A stretch of 64,000 bases of DNA, taken from positions 884,001 through 948,000 of the forward strand of contig NZ_CP106877.1 in NCBI RefSeq assembly GCF_026547205.1, in the 5' to 3' direction. The notes beneath the pieces are model-generated. The model did not search any database, had not been told where the DNA came from, and was given only the letters and a program-made list of their open reading frames with translations. Made by a program: the position numbers and the translations under genes. Below, piece by piece: positions 16,485-26,517 of this stretch. The number at the start of each line of letters is the position of its first letter. Within the stretch, counting starts at the first letter, position 1. The DNA is from Fervidibacillus halotolerans. Lineage in GTDB: Bacteria > Bacillota > Bacilli > Bacillales > Caldibacillaceae.

Positions 16485-17744
16485 TTATTCCTTTTCCGAT
16501 TCTACACCAGCAACGGGAAGATCCTCAATGCTGATATTTTTTGAATGGTCCGTTCGCTTCCAATGTTTATTTCCCTTCGTAACTAATGCCCAAACAAACA
16601 AAGGGATGTAACTGAAATTAAAAATAGAAAGGGAAAGGAAGGCACGTACTTTACTAATTTTTTGTTTCGAATCAACAATAATCGAGTAGGCGATATATAA
16701 AAATTGGAACAATAACATAAATAACCATAATCCCCTTGGAAAAATGGGGGTAAACCAACGGAAATTGAAGAAGGTGATGAACAAAATAATCCCACCTGTT
16801 AAAGCGTTTAAAACAATTTTTCCAGGATTGATCAAATAAATGAATCCATCGAAAGCTAAAATATCTCGTTTTCGGATACTCCGCCATAAGAGCTTTGGTG
16901 CGTATTTAAAACAAACATCCCAATGCCCCCGGGCCCAACGAAGTCGTTGAATACAAGATGCCCAAAAGCTTTCTGGTTTTTCATCATAAACGACCGCATA
17001 ATGGCTCCATTTCGCAGGTACCCCTCGTAATAAGCATTGCATCGTAAATTCCAAATCTTCCGTTAATGATCGAGCCGTCCAACCGATTTCCTTTAACAAT
17101 TTGGAATCGACACAAAATCCGGTGCCACCGATCGCATTCCCTAACCCTAAACGGGATTTGGCCAATTGCCAAGAACGGTTCATGTAATAATATGTGGTCG
17201 CATAACTTAAAGTAACCCAATTGTCCTGAGGATTTTTCGTATCTAAATAACATTGGATTAATTGATCACCCTGGATTAAATGATTATTCATTTCCTTTAA
17301 ATAATTGAGGGAAACGAGATTATCCGCATCAAAAATCGCGACAGCATCATATTTCTTTGTCAGATCATCGCCGATGATATCCAAAGCATACTTAATTCCG
17401 TACGGTTTTCCCCGTAATTCTCCAGGTAAACTTTCATGAACGATTACTTTTGCACCGAGAGATTGGCTAATTTCGGCTGTTTTGTCTGTACAATTATCTG
17501 CGATTACAACCACATCATATAAGTCTTTTGGATAGTCTAAATTCATTAAGTTTTCCACTAAGTTTCCAATCACTTTTTCTTCATTATGGGCGGGGACAAG
17601 GATTAAAAATCGTTTTTCAGCAGGATAGGACGGTAACCGTTTTGCCCTCCCAAATCCGAATAAACTTATAAAAAGCCAATAGAGCCAAAAAAATAATAAT
17701 AAGAATTGTACACCAATCAAAAATAGACGTATTCCCTCTAACAT
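16485..17744 (-). CDS. Membrane glycosyltransferase, family 2
   Basis: A 419-residue enzyme with an N-terminal membrane segment, a GT-A catalytic domain and two to four C-terminal membrane segments. Motifs in order: LVPAHNEE (nucleotide-sugar site), VIADNCTDKT, IFDADN (D-x-D, metal), TEDLEF (catalytic ED) and QRLRWARGH (Q-x-x-R-W). This is the processive GT2 pattern of the cellulose/hyaluronan/poly-GlcNAc synthase type, so it probably polymerises or adds sugars to a surface glycan at the membrane. The start at 17744 has GGAGGG six bases before it. It stands alone, without polysaccharide operon genes. Confidence 0.86.
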   Translation of the reverse strand: MLEGIRLFLIGVQFLLLFFWLYWLFISLFGFGRAKRLPSYPAEKRFLILVPAHNEEKVIGNLVENLMNLDYPKDLYDVVVIADNCTDKTAEISQSLGAKVIVHESLPGELRGKPYGIKYALDIIGDDLTKKYDAVAIFDADNLVSLNYLKEMNNHLIQGDQLIQCYLDTKNPQDNWVTLSYATTYYYMNRSWQLAKSRLGLGNAIGGTGFCVDSKLLKEIGWTARSLTEDLEFTMQCLLRGVPAKWSHYAVVYDEKPESFWASCIQRLRWARGHWDVCFKYAPKLLWRSIRKRDILAFDGFIYLINPGKIVLNALTGGIILFITFFNFRWFTPIFPRGLWLFMLLFQFLYIAYSIIVDSKQKISKVRAFLSLSIFNFSYIPLFVWALVTKGNKHWKRTDHSKNISIEDLPVAGVESEKE

Positions 17745-18013
17745 ATCCATCCCTCCAGTTGTTTTCTTTTAGTGTTCCATTGTTTTCACTGATTAAACGA
17801 ACAAATTTAGAAAACAAAAAAGAAATGGGAGGAAATCCAACCGATTTTGTTTCACAATTTCACCGTTTGTCGAATAAAGTGTTTACGATTTCAATGGTTT
17901 GAAGAAGTGGAAAAATGTCATTGACGTGTGTCGTTCCTTTTTTCTTTCACCCATAGGATGGACATGGTAAGATAAACAATATGAAAGAAATGGGTGCGGT
18001 GGAGGGCGTTCGA

Positions 18014-18640
18014 ATGAAAATGGATCAAATAATTGGGAAATTGGAAAATCGAAGGGCTTCCCTTTTACATCATGATACATTTCGACAATATGGCATACTC
18101 GTTCCAATTACGAAAAAAGATGAGGAATTGCACATCCTATTTGAAGTTCGTTCACATAAGCTCCGTCAACAACCTGGGGAAATCTGTTTTCCTGGTGGTA
18201 AAGTAGAAAAGGAAGATAAACATCCCGAGGAGGCGGCACGGAGGGAGACGACAGAAGAATTAGGTATCCCGTTCGATCGAATTGGTCGGGTTTTCCCCCT
18301 CGATTATATGATTCAACCGATCGAAGGGAGAATTATTTATCCATTCGTAGGTTTCATCTCCATTGATAAAGGAATCAAGCCAAACGAACAGGAAGTTGAA
18401 GAAATTTTTACTGTTCCGATTCGTCATTTGTTAGAGATGAACCCGGATACATTTACGGTCGATTTCAATCCGGTTCCAGAAGAGCGATTTCCATTCCATC
18501 TGATTCCTGGCGGTAAAAATTATCCTTGGCAAAAAAGAACGATTAAAGAGCATTTTTTTTATTATGAGGATTATGTGATCTGGGGGTTAACTGCTAACAT
18601 TTTGCAAAACTTCCTTTCAATTATTCGAGAAGATGGATAA
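18014..18640 (+). CDS. Nudix hydrolase, CoA pyrophosphatase type
   Basis: A 208-residue protein. The Nudix box runs GGKVEKEDKHPEEAARRETT and then EELGI, with the one-residue expansion common in the CoAse branch. The preceding HKLRQQPGEICFPGG matches the UPF0035/NudL signature. Such enzymes hydrolyse CoA or oxidised CoA to 3',5'-ADP and phosphopantetheine. The ATG at 18014 has GGAGGG eight bases upstream. Substrate specificity is inferred from the signature only. Confidence 0.85.
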   Translation: MKMDQIIGKLENRRASLLHHDTFRQYGILVPITKKDEELHILFEVRSHKLRQQPGEICFPGGKVEKEDKHPEEAARRETTEELGIPFDRIGRVFPLDYMIQPIEGRIIYPFVGFISIDKGIKPNEQEVEEIFTVPIRHLLEMNPDTFTVDFNPVPEERFPFHLIPGGKNYPWQKRTIKEHFFYYEDYVIWGLTANILQNFLSIIREDG

Positions 18641-18727
18641 AAGATGAAGGAAAATGTGTTCATCCTATGGTATAATGGTCATTCGAAGTAGTTATGGAAT
18701 TTATACGCAGCGAGGTGTAGGCAAGAA

Positions 18728-19096
18728 ATGATTTATCTATTAATCATTTTAGGCATTCTTTTCATTGAACAGTTCTATAAACGATACGTTCCCATTCAAG
18801 GAATCGATTTTCGTGAGATTGATACAATTGATCGAAGGGAGGACATTGTACTCCTTGATATTCGAGATTATCAAGAGGCGGCAAAAGATGAAATTCCCGG
18901 CTCGATCAATATACCCTTTGCCTATTTAAAACGATTTTATCGGGAAATCCCAAACAAAAAGATTCATTTAATCGCTTCTAATTGTATGGAAAAAAATATT
19001 GGTGTTAGATACTTAAAAAAGTATGGTTTTTCCGTCCAATCGTATACAGTCAAGGAACAGAAATGTAAAAATTCCGTTGTATCTGTTTTTAACTGA
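18728..19096 (+). CDS. Membrane-anchored rhodanese-like protein
   Basis: A 122-residue protein: one N-terminal membrane segment (MIYLLIILGILFIEQF) and a rhodanese fold (VLLDIRDYQEA, then EIPGSINIPF). The active-site loop reads SNCMEKNIGVRYLKK, so a cysteine followed by Arg is present and sulfur transfer is possible. It is the short YqhL/YtwF-like type. A TATAAT lies about 50 bases upstream and AGGTGTAGG precedes the ATG. Confidence 0.75.
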   Translation: MIYLLIILGILFIEQFYKRYVPIQGIDFREIDTIDRREDIVLLDIRDYQEAAKDEIPGSINIPFAYLKRFYREIPNKKIHLIASNCMEKNIGVRYLKKYGFSVQSYTVKEQKCKNSVVSVFN

Positions 19097-19615
19097 TTGA
19101 TCTATTTCTGTTTCAAATCAATAATATTGGATAATTTTTTTAGTCGTTCAATCCTTCGATTATGTCAAACAATGAAGTTCCACGTTTCCGATCCATGGGT
19201 CAAGTAAAAAAGTAATTATCGAATTGGAGAAAACAAAGACGCACAATAAATGCCAAAAACAATAAACCATTTGAAATATCCTTTCTTAAACTGGAGACGG
19301 AGAAATGGAAGAAATCGAAGGGGAATTTCGGTTGGAAAAATAAAAGTGATAAAAATGGTTATACGTTAACATTCTCAATATTAATCGACATATAATGGTA
19401 TTTTTTTACTCCAATTGGAAATCATCCTTTGGAGTTTTTGTTTTTGTTACAACAGAACCAATTGAAGAACATATTGGTTACGATTCCAAATCAATATCAT
19501 TTAATTTTGATAATTTAAAAGGGTTTGAGACGGCTTTTGTCGAATGAATAGTAATGGGACTATCTTTCTCTCCGAAAGATCGATACATAAATTGCTTAAC
19601 CAAGGGGTGGAAATT
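19097..19615. other. Gene-free stretch with one probable terminator
   Basis: No open frame with a ribosome site is seen. A hairpin, ACTCCAA (19408-19414) with TTGGAGT (19429-19435), flanked by T7 before and T5 after, looks like a bidirectional terminator. Confidence 0.5.
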
Positions 19616-22087
19616 ATGACTAAAAAAGTAAACAAAACCGATTTGGAAAAATATCGGGTTCCCTTTTCTTCCCTACGCTCGGAATGTGACGAACATATTT
19701 TCCCCTTCGAACGATCTTCGGAATTACCGAATTATACGGATGAAATGATTGGACAAAAACGCGCAGTTGATGCAATGGAATTCGGGCTGAATGTGGAACA
19801 GTCCGGCTATAACTTATTTGTTGCAGGTCCAATTGGGACGGGAAAATTGACCTTTACGAAAACAAGAGTATCCCAATTGGCAAAAAATCAACCGGTTCCA
19901 GAAGATTGGTGTTATGTATATAATTTTGAAAATCCTGATAGTCCATCAGCCATATCACTACCTGCTGGAATGGGCATCGATTTTCAACAACAAATCAACC
20001 GTTTATTAAAGAATATTGAACAGGAAATCATTCAAGTTTTCTCTAATGATGATTTTGAAAAACGAAAAAGAAAGATTATTGAAGAATATGAAAAGCAAGG
20101 GAAAGCATTCTGGAATGAATTGGAGAGGTTTGCTGCTGAACTTTCCTTTAAAGTAGAGCGGACTCAAACGGGCATTCAATCTTATCCCATTATAGATGGA
20201 AAACCCCTCGGAACAAATGAATTTAATCAATTGTCCGAAGAAGAAAAGAAAAAAATTACTGAAAAGGGAAAGCAAGTTCAAGAAAAAATTCGGGAAACGG
20301 TTTCTTATATTCATAAAATTGAGGATAAAGTTAGGAAAAGTATCGACTTGTTTGCGAAACAATCCGTATCCTATGCGATTGAAGGATATTTCCAACCACT
20401 TTATGAAAAATATGCAGAATTTCCGAAAGTGGTCGAGTACTTAAAACATTATTTTCAAGATGTGGTTGAACACTTCACTTTGTTTATTGATGATAATGAT
20501 AGTATAGATCCGTCCTTTCCAATATTATTTCCAAAAAACAAAAAAGTAGAATTAACCCGCTACACCGTTAATCTATTTATCAATAATAAACAATTGAAGG
20601 GGGCACCGGTCGTATATGAAACGAATCCGACCTTTCAAAATTTATTCGGAAAGATCGAATATAAAGGTGCCTTCGGAAGTTACATTACCGATTTTACCCA
20701 AATTAAACCAGGAGCCCTCCAACGTGCTAACGGAGGATATTTGATTTTGCAAGCGACGGAATTATTGCAACAACCAAATTCATGGTCCCTATTGAAACGA
20801 ATGTTACAAATGAAAAGAGTACAAATTGAAAATCCTTTCGAAGATCGGCTTGTTTTCCCAACAAGTAGTATGAAACCCGAACCAATCCCGCTCAATGTAA
20901 AAGTCATATTAATCGGATCTTATACGATTTACGAATTATTGGCGAGATACGATGAAGAATTTCATAAATTATTTAAAGTGAAAGTGGAATTCGATACTGA
21001 AATGGATAAATCGAAGGAAAATCAATTAAAAATGGCAAATTTCGTCAAAAAATTTGCCGAAAAGGAAGGTTTATTACCGTTTCATCGACGAGCGATTGCG
21101 AAAATTGTCGATTATAGCTCCCGTTTAGTTGATGATCAAGAAAAACTATCTACCCGATTCCAAGATATTACGAAAATTCTCGTCGAGTCCAATTACTGGG
21201 CGAAAAAACTCGGAGCGGATTGTGTAGAAGATACCCATGTGTATAAAGCGTTACAAGAGGAAAAATCAAGGAATAATCGGATAGCGGAGAAGTTTTTGGA
21301 AATGATCCGAAAGGGGACCATTATGGTTGAAGTAACCGGTGAGCGGGTTGGACAAATCAATGGTCTCGCCGTGATGGGAACAAGGGATTATTTATTTGGG
21401 ATTCCTAGTAAAATTACTGCCCAAACATATGTCGGAAAAAGTGGAATCGTTAATATTGAAAGGGAAACATCTTTAAGTGGTCAAATCCACCATAAAGGAT
21501 TGCTTATATTAATCGGTTATTTGTCAGGAACCTTTGCGAAAAATCGACCGTTACCACTTTCTGCGAGTATTACCTTTGAACAAACGTATAGTATCGTCGA
21601 TGGCGATAGTGCCTCCAGTACAGAACTGTATGTCCTTCTTTCCTCGTTGGCAAATGTTCCGATCAAACAAGGGATTGCTGTAACCGGATCGGTAAACCAA
21701 TGGGGAGAAGTTCAGCCAATTGGTGGAGTCAACGAGAAAATTGAAGGTTTTTATAACGTTTGTAAAGAAAAGGGATTAACCGGTGAACAGGGAGTGATTA
21801 TTCCGAAGCAAAATATTAAAAACTTGATGCTTGATGAAGAAGTGGTAGAAGCGGTACAGGCAGGTAAATTTCATATTTGGGCTGTGGAAAATATCGCAGA
21901 AGGAATCGAAATTTTAACGGGTATGAAAGCTGGAAACATACCGAATGAAAAGGGTGAATTCCCAGAAGGTACGGTATTTCACTGGGTACAGAAACGAATT
22001 GATGAAATGTATACGTATTTTGAAAAAAATCAGCAAAGGAAGGTGGACCAGGAACAAAGGGATGCGGAGGAACGAATCAAAATGTAA
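19616..22087 (+). CDS. Lon-like ATP-dependent protease (AAA_32/S16 family)
   Basis: An 823-residue protein: an N-terminal AAA region split by a long coiled-coil insert (about residues 130-260), and a C-terminal Lon (S16) protease domain. The catalytic Ser is in GDSASS (S665) and the Lys is in GGVNEKIEG (K708). The 43-residue gap equals that of E. coli Lon. The Walker A-like loop is GPIGTGKLT near residue 71, where the usual Ser/Thr after Lys is Leu. The type is the AAA_32 (YcbZ/LonB-like) family, probably a soluble quality-control protease. GGGGTGG lies six bases before the ATG at 19616. Confidence 0.88.
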   Translation: MTKKVNKTDLEKYRVPFSSLRSECDEHIFPFERSSELPNYTDEMIGQKRAVDAMEFGLNVEQSGYNLFVAGPIGTGKLTFTKTRVSQLAKNQPVPEDWCYVYNFENPDSPSAISLPAGMGIDFQQQINRLLKNIEQEIIQVFSNDDFEKRKRKIIEEYEKQGKAFWNELERFAAELSFKVERTQTGIQSYPIIDGKPLGTNEFNQLSEEEKKKITEKGKQVQEKIRETVSYIHKIEDKVRKSIDLFAKQSVSYAIEGYFQPLYEKYAEFPKVVEYLKHYFQDVVEHFTLFIDDNDSIDPSFPILFPKNKKVELTRYTVNLFINNKQLKGAPVVYETNPTFQNLFGKIEYKGAFGSYITDFTQIKPGALQRANGGYLILQATELLQQPNSWSLLKRMLQMKRVQIENPFEDRLVFPTSSMKPEPIPLNVKVILIGSYTIYELLARYDEEFHKLFKVKVEFDTEMDKSKENQLKMANFVKKFAEKEGLLPFHRRAIAKIVDYSSRLVDDQEKLSTRFQDITKILVESNYWAKKLGADCVEDTHVYKALQEEKSRNNRIAEKFLEMIRKGTIMVEVTGERVGQINGLAVMGTRDYLFGIPSKITAQTYVGKSGIVNIERETSLSGQIHHKGLLILIGYLSGTFAKNRPLPLSASITFEQTYSIVDGDSASSTELYVLLSSLANVPIKQGIAVTGSVNQWGEVQPIGGVNEKIEGFYNVCKEKGLTGEQGVIIPKQNIKNLMLDEEVVEAVQAGKFHIWAVENIAEGIEILTGMKAGNIPNEKGEFPEGTVFHWVQKRIDEMYTYFEKNQQRKVDQEQRDAEERIKM

Positions 22088-22177
22088 TTTGTTTTTCCTC
22101 CTTTCCAATGTGTCCATTGCTTTTTTAAGATAAAAAGATCAAATCTAGGATTATGACAACGAGATAGGGGTATTTAA

Positions 22178-22933
22178 ATGAAACTAATTAGCTGGAACGT
22201 TAACGGATTGCGCGCGTGCATCAAAAAGGGATTTCTCGATTATTTTCATCAAATCAATGCGGATTTTTTCTGTATACAGGAGACGAAACTACAAGAAAAT
22301 CAAATACAATTAGATCTTCCAGGTTATTGGCAATATTGGAATTATGCGGAAAGGAAGGGGTATTCAGGAACGGCGGTTTTCACCAAACGAAAACCACTGT
22401 CCGTATCCTACGGATTTTCCGAAGAGGAGTCAGAAGAGGAAGGTCGAATCATTACTTTGGAATACGACCATTTCTATTTAGTTAATGTGTATACACCGAA
22501 TTCCAAAAGAGATTTGACAAGGCTTCCTTATCGATTGGAATGGGAAGAACGAATGCGCGATTATCTTACGACTTTGGATCAGCGGAAACCTGTCATCTAT
22601 TGTGGAGATTTGAATGTCGCCCATAAGGAAATCGATTTGAAAAATGCAAAGACCAATGTCGGAAATTCCGGATTCACCGATGAAGAACGGGAAAAAATGA
22701 CCCAGCTACTCGAAGCCGGTTTCATCGATACGTTCCGTTACTTTTATCCAAATGTAACGGATCGATATACGTGGTGGTCCTATATGCGAAACGTTCGGGA
22801 GAGGAATATCGGTTGGCGAATTGACTATTTTCTCGTGTCCGATCGATTGAAAGATGTGCTCGTCGATGCTGAAATTCATTCGGACGTTTACGGAAGCGAT
22901 CATTGTCCAATCTTGTTACATATTAACCTTTAA
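22178..22933 (+). CDS. exoA: Exodeoxyribonuclease III / AP endonuclease ExoA
   Basis: A 251-residue enzyme of base excision repair that cuts at abasic sites. It has the exonuclease III motifs in order: WNVNGLRA (Asn), CIQETKLQ (metal Glu), VYTPNS, CGDLNVAH (D-x-N), the YTWWSYM loop, and GSDHCPI (catalytic Asp-His). Length and motifs match B. subtilis ExoA. A GATAGGGG site precedes the ATG. The next small gene follows after 27 bases and may be co-transcribed. Confidence 0.95.
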   Translation: MKLISWNVNGLRACIKKGFLDYFHQINADFFCIQETKLQENQIQLDLPGYWQYWNYAERKGYSGTAVFTKRKPLSVSYGFSEEESEEEGRIITLEYDHFYLVNVYTPNSKRDLTRLPYRLEWEERMRDYLTTLDQRKPVIYCGDLNVAHKEIDLKNAKTNVGNSGFTDEEREKMTQLLEAGFIDTFRYFYPNVTDRYTWWSYMRNVRERNIGWRIDYFLVSDRLKDVLVDAEIHSDVYGSDHCPILLHINL

Positions 22934-22960
22934 CGATGAACAAAAAGAAGGGGATTGTAT

Positions 22961-23164
22961 ATGAAATTTGGTGTGAGAAAACCTAGTCTCCGCAAACGGT
23001 TATCCGCCCGAACGAGCGTGAAGCGGCAACTTGTTCATCGAATGGGTATAAAAATGCCAAAGGGATATGGTTGGATAAGAAATCCGAAAAAATATGCCTA
23101 CAATAAAGTATACCGGCGGACGACTTTCGATCTGTTTTCTTTGTTGAAAAAACTATTCAAATAA
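22961..23164 (+). CDS. Conserved small basic protein, unknown function
   Basis: A 67-residue, strongly basic protein with the pattern MKFGVRKPSLRKRLSARTSV and a central GYGWIRNPKKYAYNKVYRRT. Similar small basic proteins with the NPKKxAYNKVYxRTT block occur in Bacillus; I know of no function. AAGGGGATT lies before the ATG at 22961. It follows exoA closely. Confidence 0.7.
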   Translation: MKFGVRKPSLRKRLSARTSVKRQLVHRMGIKMPKGYGWIRNPKKYAYNKVYRRTTFDLFSLLKKLFK

Positions 23165-23265
23165 TTGTAGCATCCGTATTGGAAAATGAACAGATCGATT
23201 TTAACATACTTATGGTATATGGGTAATATGATAAATTACAAATTATTATAAAAGGGGAGATGTCT

Positions 23266-23505
23266 ATGGCTTATGTCATTACTTCCGCATGTCGTGACGA
23301 AAAAGCAGCTGAATGTGTAGAAGTTTGTCCTGTCGATTGTATCCATGAAGGGGAAGATATGTATTATATCGATCCCGATGTATGTATCGACTGTGGGGCT
23401 TGTGAAAGTGTCTGCCCTGTCCAAGCAATTTTTTACGAAGAAGAATTGCCTGAAGAAGAAAAAATATATTTGGAAAAGGCAAGGAAATTCTTTTCCGGGG
23501 ATTAA
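23266..23505 (+). CDS. Seven-iron ferredoxin
   Basis: A 79-residue electron carrier. The first cluster has the spaced Cys pattern C-x7-C-x3-C with CPVDC after it, as in 3Fe-4S/4Fe-4S ferredoxins. The second cluster is the classical [12 protein letters not shown]. The C-terminus is acidic and helical. AAAGGGGAG precedes; I chose the ATG at 23266 (MAYVIT) over 23260 for spacing. Confidence 0.92.
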   Translation: MAYVITSACRDEKAAECVEVCPVDCIHEGEDMYYIDPDVCIDCGACESVCPVQAIFYEEELPEEEKIYLEKARKFFSGD

Positions 23506-23523
23506 ATCTTTCCCCTTCTATTG

Positions 23524-23550
23524 CACCGTTATATACGGTGTTTTATTCTT
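23524..23550 (+). terminator. Terminator of the ferredoxin gene
   Basis: A 6-bp stem, CACCGT (23524-23529) with ACGGTG (23535-23540), followed by TTTTATTCTT. It is short but well placed. Confidence 0.6.
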
Positions 23551-23687
23551 GTAAACAAAAAGGTTTCACAAAATAAAGGATAAGGCAAGCTCAATTAAGA
23601 ATCGCTCGAAAATCGTTGATATCGTTTTCGTACATAGGGATCAAACGAAATAGAAAGAAATTCAGCAATGAAGAGAGGAGAATCACG

Positions 23688-24533
23688 ATGGGAAAGATCA
23701 AGATAACATGTGACATTACAGCAGATTTATCTAAAGAACAGATGCAAACATGTGATATTGATACGATGCCACTTTATATCCATTTGGATGATAAATCGTA
23801 CAAAGATCGTATCGATATTCAACCGGAGGACATTTACGAATTTGCGAACAAAACGGGCCGGTTGCCAAAAACAGCAGCGGCTTCCATTCAAGAGTATACG
23901 GATTTTTTCGGGCGATTTGCGGAAAACTATGATGCTGTGATTCATATTAGTTTAGGGTCCGATTTCTCTAGTACCCACTTAAATGCGAAATTAGCGGCTG
24001 AGCAATTTTCAAATGTATACGTGATCGATTCAATGAATTTGTCAACTGGGACAGGTCACCTCGTTTTGGAAGCTTGTTCGCTACGGGAACAAGGACTAGA
24101 GGCGGAACAAATCGTTGAGAAAGTAAAGGAAATCGTTCCAAAAGTCGAAGCGAGTTTTGTCATCGACACGTTGGACTATTTAAAGATGGGTGGAAGATGT
24201 TCGGCAATGACCGCCTTCAGTGCGAATTTATTAAATATAAAACCAAATATTGAAGTGATTGACGGGAAAATGGAGGTTGGAAAAAAATATCGGGGAAAAA
24301 TAGAAAAATCCCTCCATAAATATGTGACGGACCGTTTAAAGGGCCGGGATGATATACGGTTAGATCGAATTTTTATTACACATTCGGGAATCGCTCCTGA
24401 AATTGTTGAACATGTTTGAAAACGGATAAACGAATACCAAAATTTTTCAGAAATTATTGTGACCCGGGCATCTTGTACCATTTCCAGCCATTGTGGGCCG
24501 AATACCCTTGGAATATTATTTATCCGAAAATAA
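23688..24533 (+). pseudogene. DegV-family fatty-acid-binding protein with internal TGA stop
   Basis: DegV (FakB-like) proteins bind a fatty acid and present it to a kinase. The frame starts at 23688 after GAGAGGAG and shows the family blocks (DITADLSKEQ, ASFVIDTLDYLKMGGRCS, FITHSGIAPE). It hits TGA at 24417-24419 (codon 244). Without any frame change it then continues through CTISSHCGPNTLGILF, the DegV C-terminus, to TAA at 24531. Full length would be about 281 residues, normal for the family. So it is a single-base nonsense change, or a sequencing error. The truncated product lacks part of the lipid-domain wall and is probably inactive. Confidence 0.85.
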
Positions 24534-24560
24534 ACTGAAATGGATCCATCCTATAGGTAG

Positions 24561-24591
24561 TGCACCTTTTTCTTTAAGGTGCATTTTTTTT
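24561..24591 (+). terminator. Terminator after the DegV frame
   Basis: An 8-bp stem, TGCACCTT (24561-24568) with AAGGTGCA (24576-24583), and a T run. Confidence 0.8.
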
Positions 24592-24610
24592 GAAATGAAA
24601 CTAAAATCCA

Positions 24611-25702
24611 TTATTTTGCATAAAATTTTTGAGTGAAGTAAGGGTGTTGTACTTCATTAAATGCAACACCTACACCGGTATATTCAAAGTTCTTTTGTAA
24701 AATATTTTCCCGATGTCCCTTGGAATTCATTAACCCTTCGTGGGCATATATACTACTAAATTGCCCGTAAGCTAAATTTTCCCCTGCGATGATATAAGAA
24801 ATCGCATCCGCCTTTAATCGATCAAAGGGGGATTCTCCCTTTAAATTCACATGGCTAAAATAACCGTTTATTGCCATATCTTCACTATGTTTTCTTGCCA
24901 CCTTTCGCACATCTTTATCCCAAATTAATGGATGCAAACCGTATTTTACCCGTTCTGCGTTCACCAAGTCGAATAGCTGATATTCAAATCCTTCAATTAA
25001 CGTCTGATTTACTTCTGGATAAATATTGTTTTTTTTGTTTTCCAAATTTGCACTAATTATTTGAACGGCTCGGACGGTTTCTTTTTCAAATTTGTCGTAA
25101 AATATCGTGATAAAATTTCCGTCCATTTGAAACAGATCATAATGGCGATTTTCTGGTAATTTGTACAGAATTCGCCCTTTTCGAATTTCTTCCAACGGTG
25201 TACCCAATAGATTTCTCGTATCTTCCTTTGTCCAACCTGCTTTCACACCTACCGATGATGAAATTAAGGGTTGGTTTGTATAAATACCGGCCACTTTGCC
25301 ACTTTGATCATAGGAAATCATAAGAAAATTTCGATAATTCTCATGATATGCATGCCAATTCACACCGTATTCATTTAATGAGATTCGCTCGGGTTTTCCG
25401 ACCCGTTTTTCCACCTCATCCTTCAACTCACCGATTTCAATGTTGTAAACAGAAATTGGTTGGGATGAGGGTTGAATCGCCTGTTCCTTTTCTTCCACAT
25501 CTTCATCCGAATGTATATTTATGCCCAATCGACTAAGAAAACGGTTGAAGGATGCTTTGGCCGACTCCAAATCTACCTTTTCCTTCAGTTGGGAGACTCC
25601 TTTTTGTACTTGGGAGACAAAGGTATTTAAGTCCTTTACTTCATTTGTATTTGCAACGAAGAATAAGATAAATAGGGCAAAAAGTAAAAGTACCTTTCTC
25701 AT
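24611..25702 (-). CDS. Secreted CAP (SCP/PR1)-domain protein, YlbC-like
   Basis: A 363-residue protein with an N-terminal signal or anchor segment (MRKVLLLFALFILFFVA). A middle CAP-associated N-terminal domain follows (about residues 90-230: VGKPERISLNEYGVNWHAY), then a C-terminal CAP domain (about 240-363: LVNAERVKYGLHPLIW, HSEDMAINGYFSHVN, GENLAYG, GHRENIL). The order matches Bacillus YlbC/YkwD-type proteins of unknown extracellular function. I use the Met at 25702 because the hydrophobic leader starts there. The longer frame to 25828 has no ribosome site. Confidence 0.85.
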   Translation of the reverse strand: MRKVLLLFALFILFFVANTNEVKDLNTFVSQVQKGVSQLKEKVDLESAKASFNRFLSRLGINIHSDEDVEEKEQAIQPSSQPISVYNIEIGELKDEVEKRVGKPERISLNEYGVNWHAYHENYRNFLMISYDQSGKVAGIYTNQPLISSSVGVKAGWTKEDTRNLLGTPLEEIRKGRILYKLPENRHYDLFQMDGNFITIFYDKFEKETVRAVQIISANLENKKNNIYPEVNQTLIEGFEYQLFDLVNAERVKYGLHPLIWDKDVRKVARKHSEDMAINGYFSHVNLKGESPFDRLKADAISYIIAGENLAYGQFSSIYAHEGLMNSKGHRENILQKNFEYTGVGVAFNEVQHPYFTQKFYAK

Positions 25703-25913
25703 CCTCACATCCTCACTTCCGTTTTTTGTCGATTGTATTTCTATTATACTACAACGAACATACCTTCTAAACGTATATGTTTGCAAAAGGACTGCAGAAG
25801 GAAAGGAAAAGGCTAATAGTGAAATCATTTTTTAAATGTATAGGGATGTCTACAAACCGAATCAACGATTTATGAGACATCCCTGATATTAAAATATAGT
25901 TTCCTTTATGTTT

Positions 25914-26060
25914 TTAAAACCAAGCAGCCCCAACGATGATGAGCAAAATGAAGAGAACGACGATTAACGGAAACCATCTTCCTCCTCCGTATCCCCCACA
26001 ATAAGGCATTCCATAACCATAGCAACAAGCGTTATTCGGTCCATAATAACCGTATCCCAT
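25914..26060 (-). CDS. YjcZ-family sporulation-associated tiny membrane protein
   Basis: A 48-residue protein: a Gly/Tyr/Cys-rich head ([20 protein letters not shown]), then [11 protein letters not shown] and one membrane helix ending IIVGAAWF. This is the YjcZ/SscA-like family of tiny Gly-rich single-helix proteins, linked in Bacillus to spore assembly. AGGAGGAA lies seven bases before the second ATG. Confidence 0.88.
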   Translation of the reverse strand: MGYGYYGPNNACCYGYGMPYCGGYGGGRWFPLIVVLFILLIIVGAAWF

Positions 26061-26093
26061 ATTCATTCCTCCTTAATCAAGTATATTCAGAAA

Positions 26094-26207
26094 TTAATAC
26101 CAACCGACAAAAGCCGCTCCCACAATAATTAACAAGATAAACAACACGACAATGAGAGCGAACCCTCCGCCGCAACCTACTCCTGCTCCAGAAACTGTGC
26201 CACTCAC
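26094..26207 (-). CDS. Second YjcZ-family tiny membrane protein
   Basis: A 37-residue protein (MSGTVSGAGVGCGGGF, then the helix [17 protein letters not shown] and VGWY) with a GTG start and AGGAGGTG six bases upstream. The helix is nearly identical to that of the neighbour at 25914-26060. The two form a tandem pair, probably expressed late in sporulation. Confidence 0.88.
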   Translation of the reverse strand: MSGTVSGAGVGCGGGFALIVVLFILLIIVGAAFVGWY

Positions 26208-26517
26208 AGCTAACACCTCCTAGCCATTTGTTAATAATGTATGCATTAGGAAAAAAAAGGTTGGGGCCATTTGCCTAATTTTGTGACAATGGGCGTGGAA
26301 TCCGCTGAGTAAGAAGATGGATCACCCAGTTTTTAATTTATTCGTTTTGACTAAAAGTGAATGGGCACAGGTACTATGGGAGGGGCAGGAAACATAGACC
26401 TTGCACTGATCTTTTTTGGGTGATTGAAAACTGATAAGGAATTTTTCTTTTCTTGTCTCTCTTTTTTTTGTATGATTAAAGAACGAAGACTTGAAATTCA
26501 GTAAGGGAAGGGAATTT

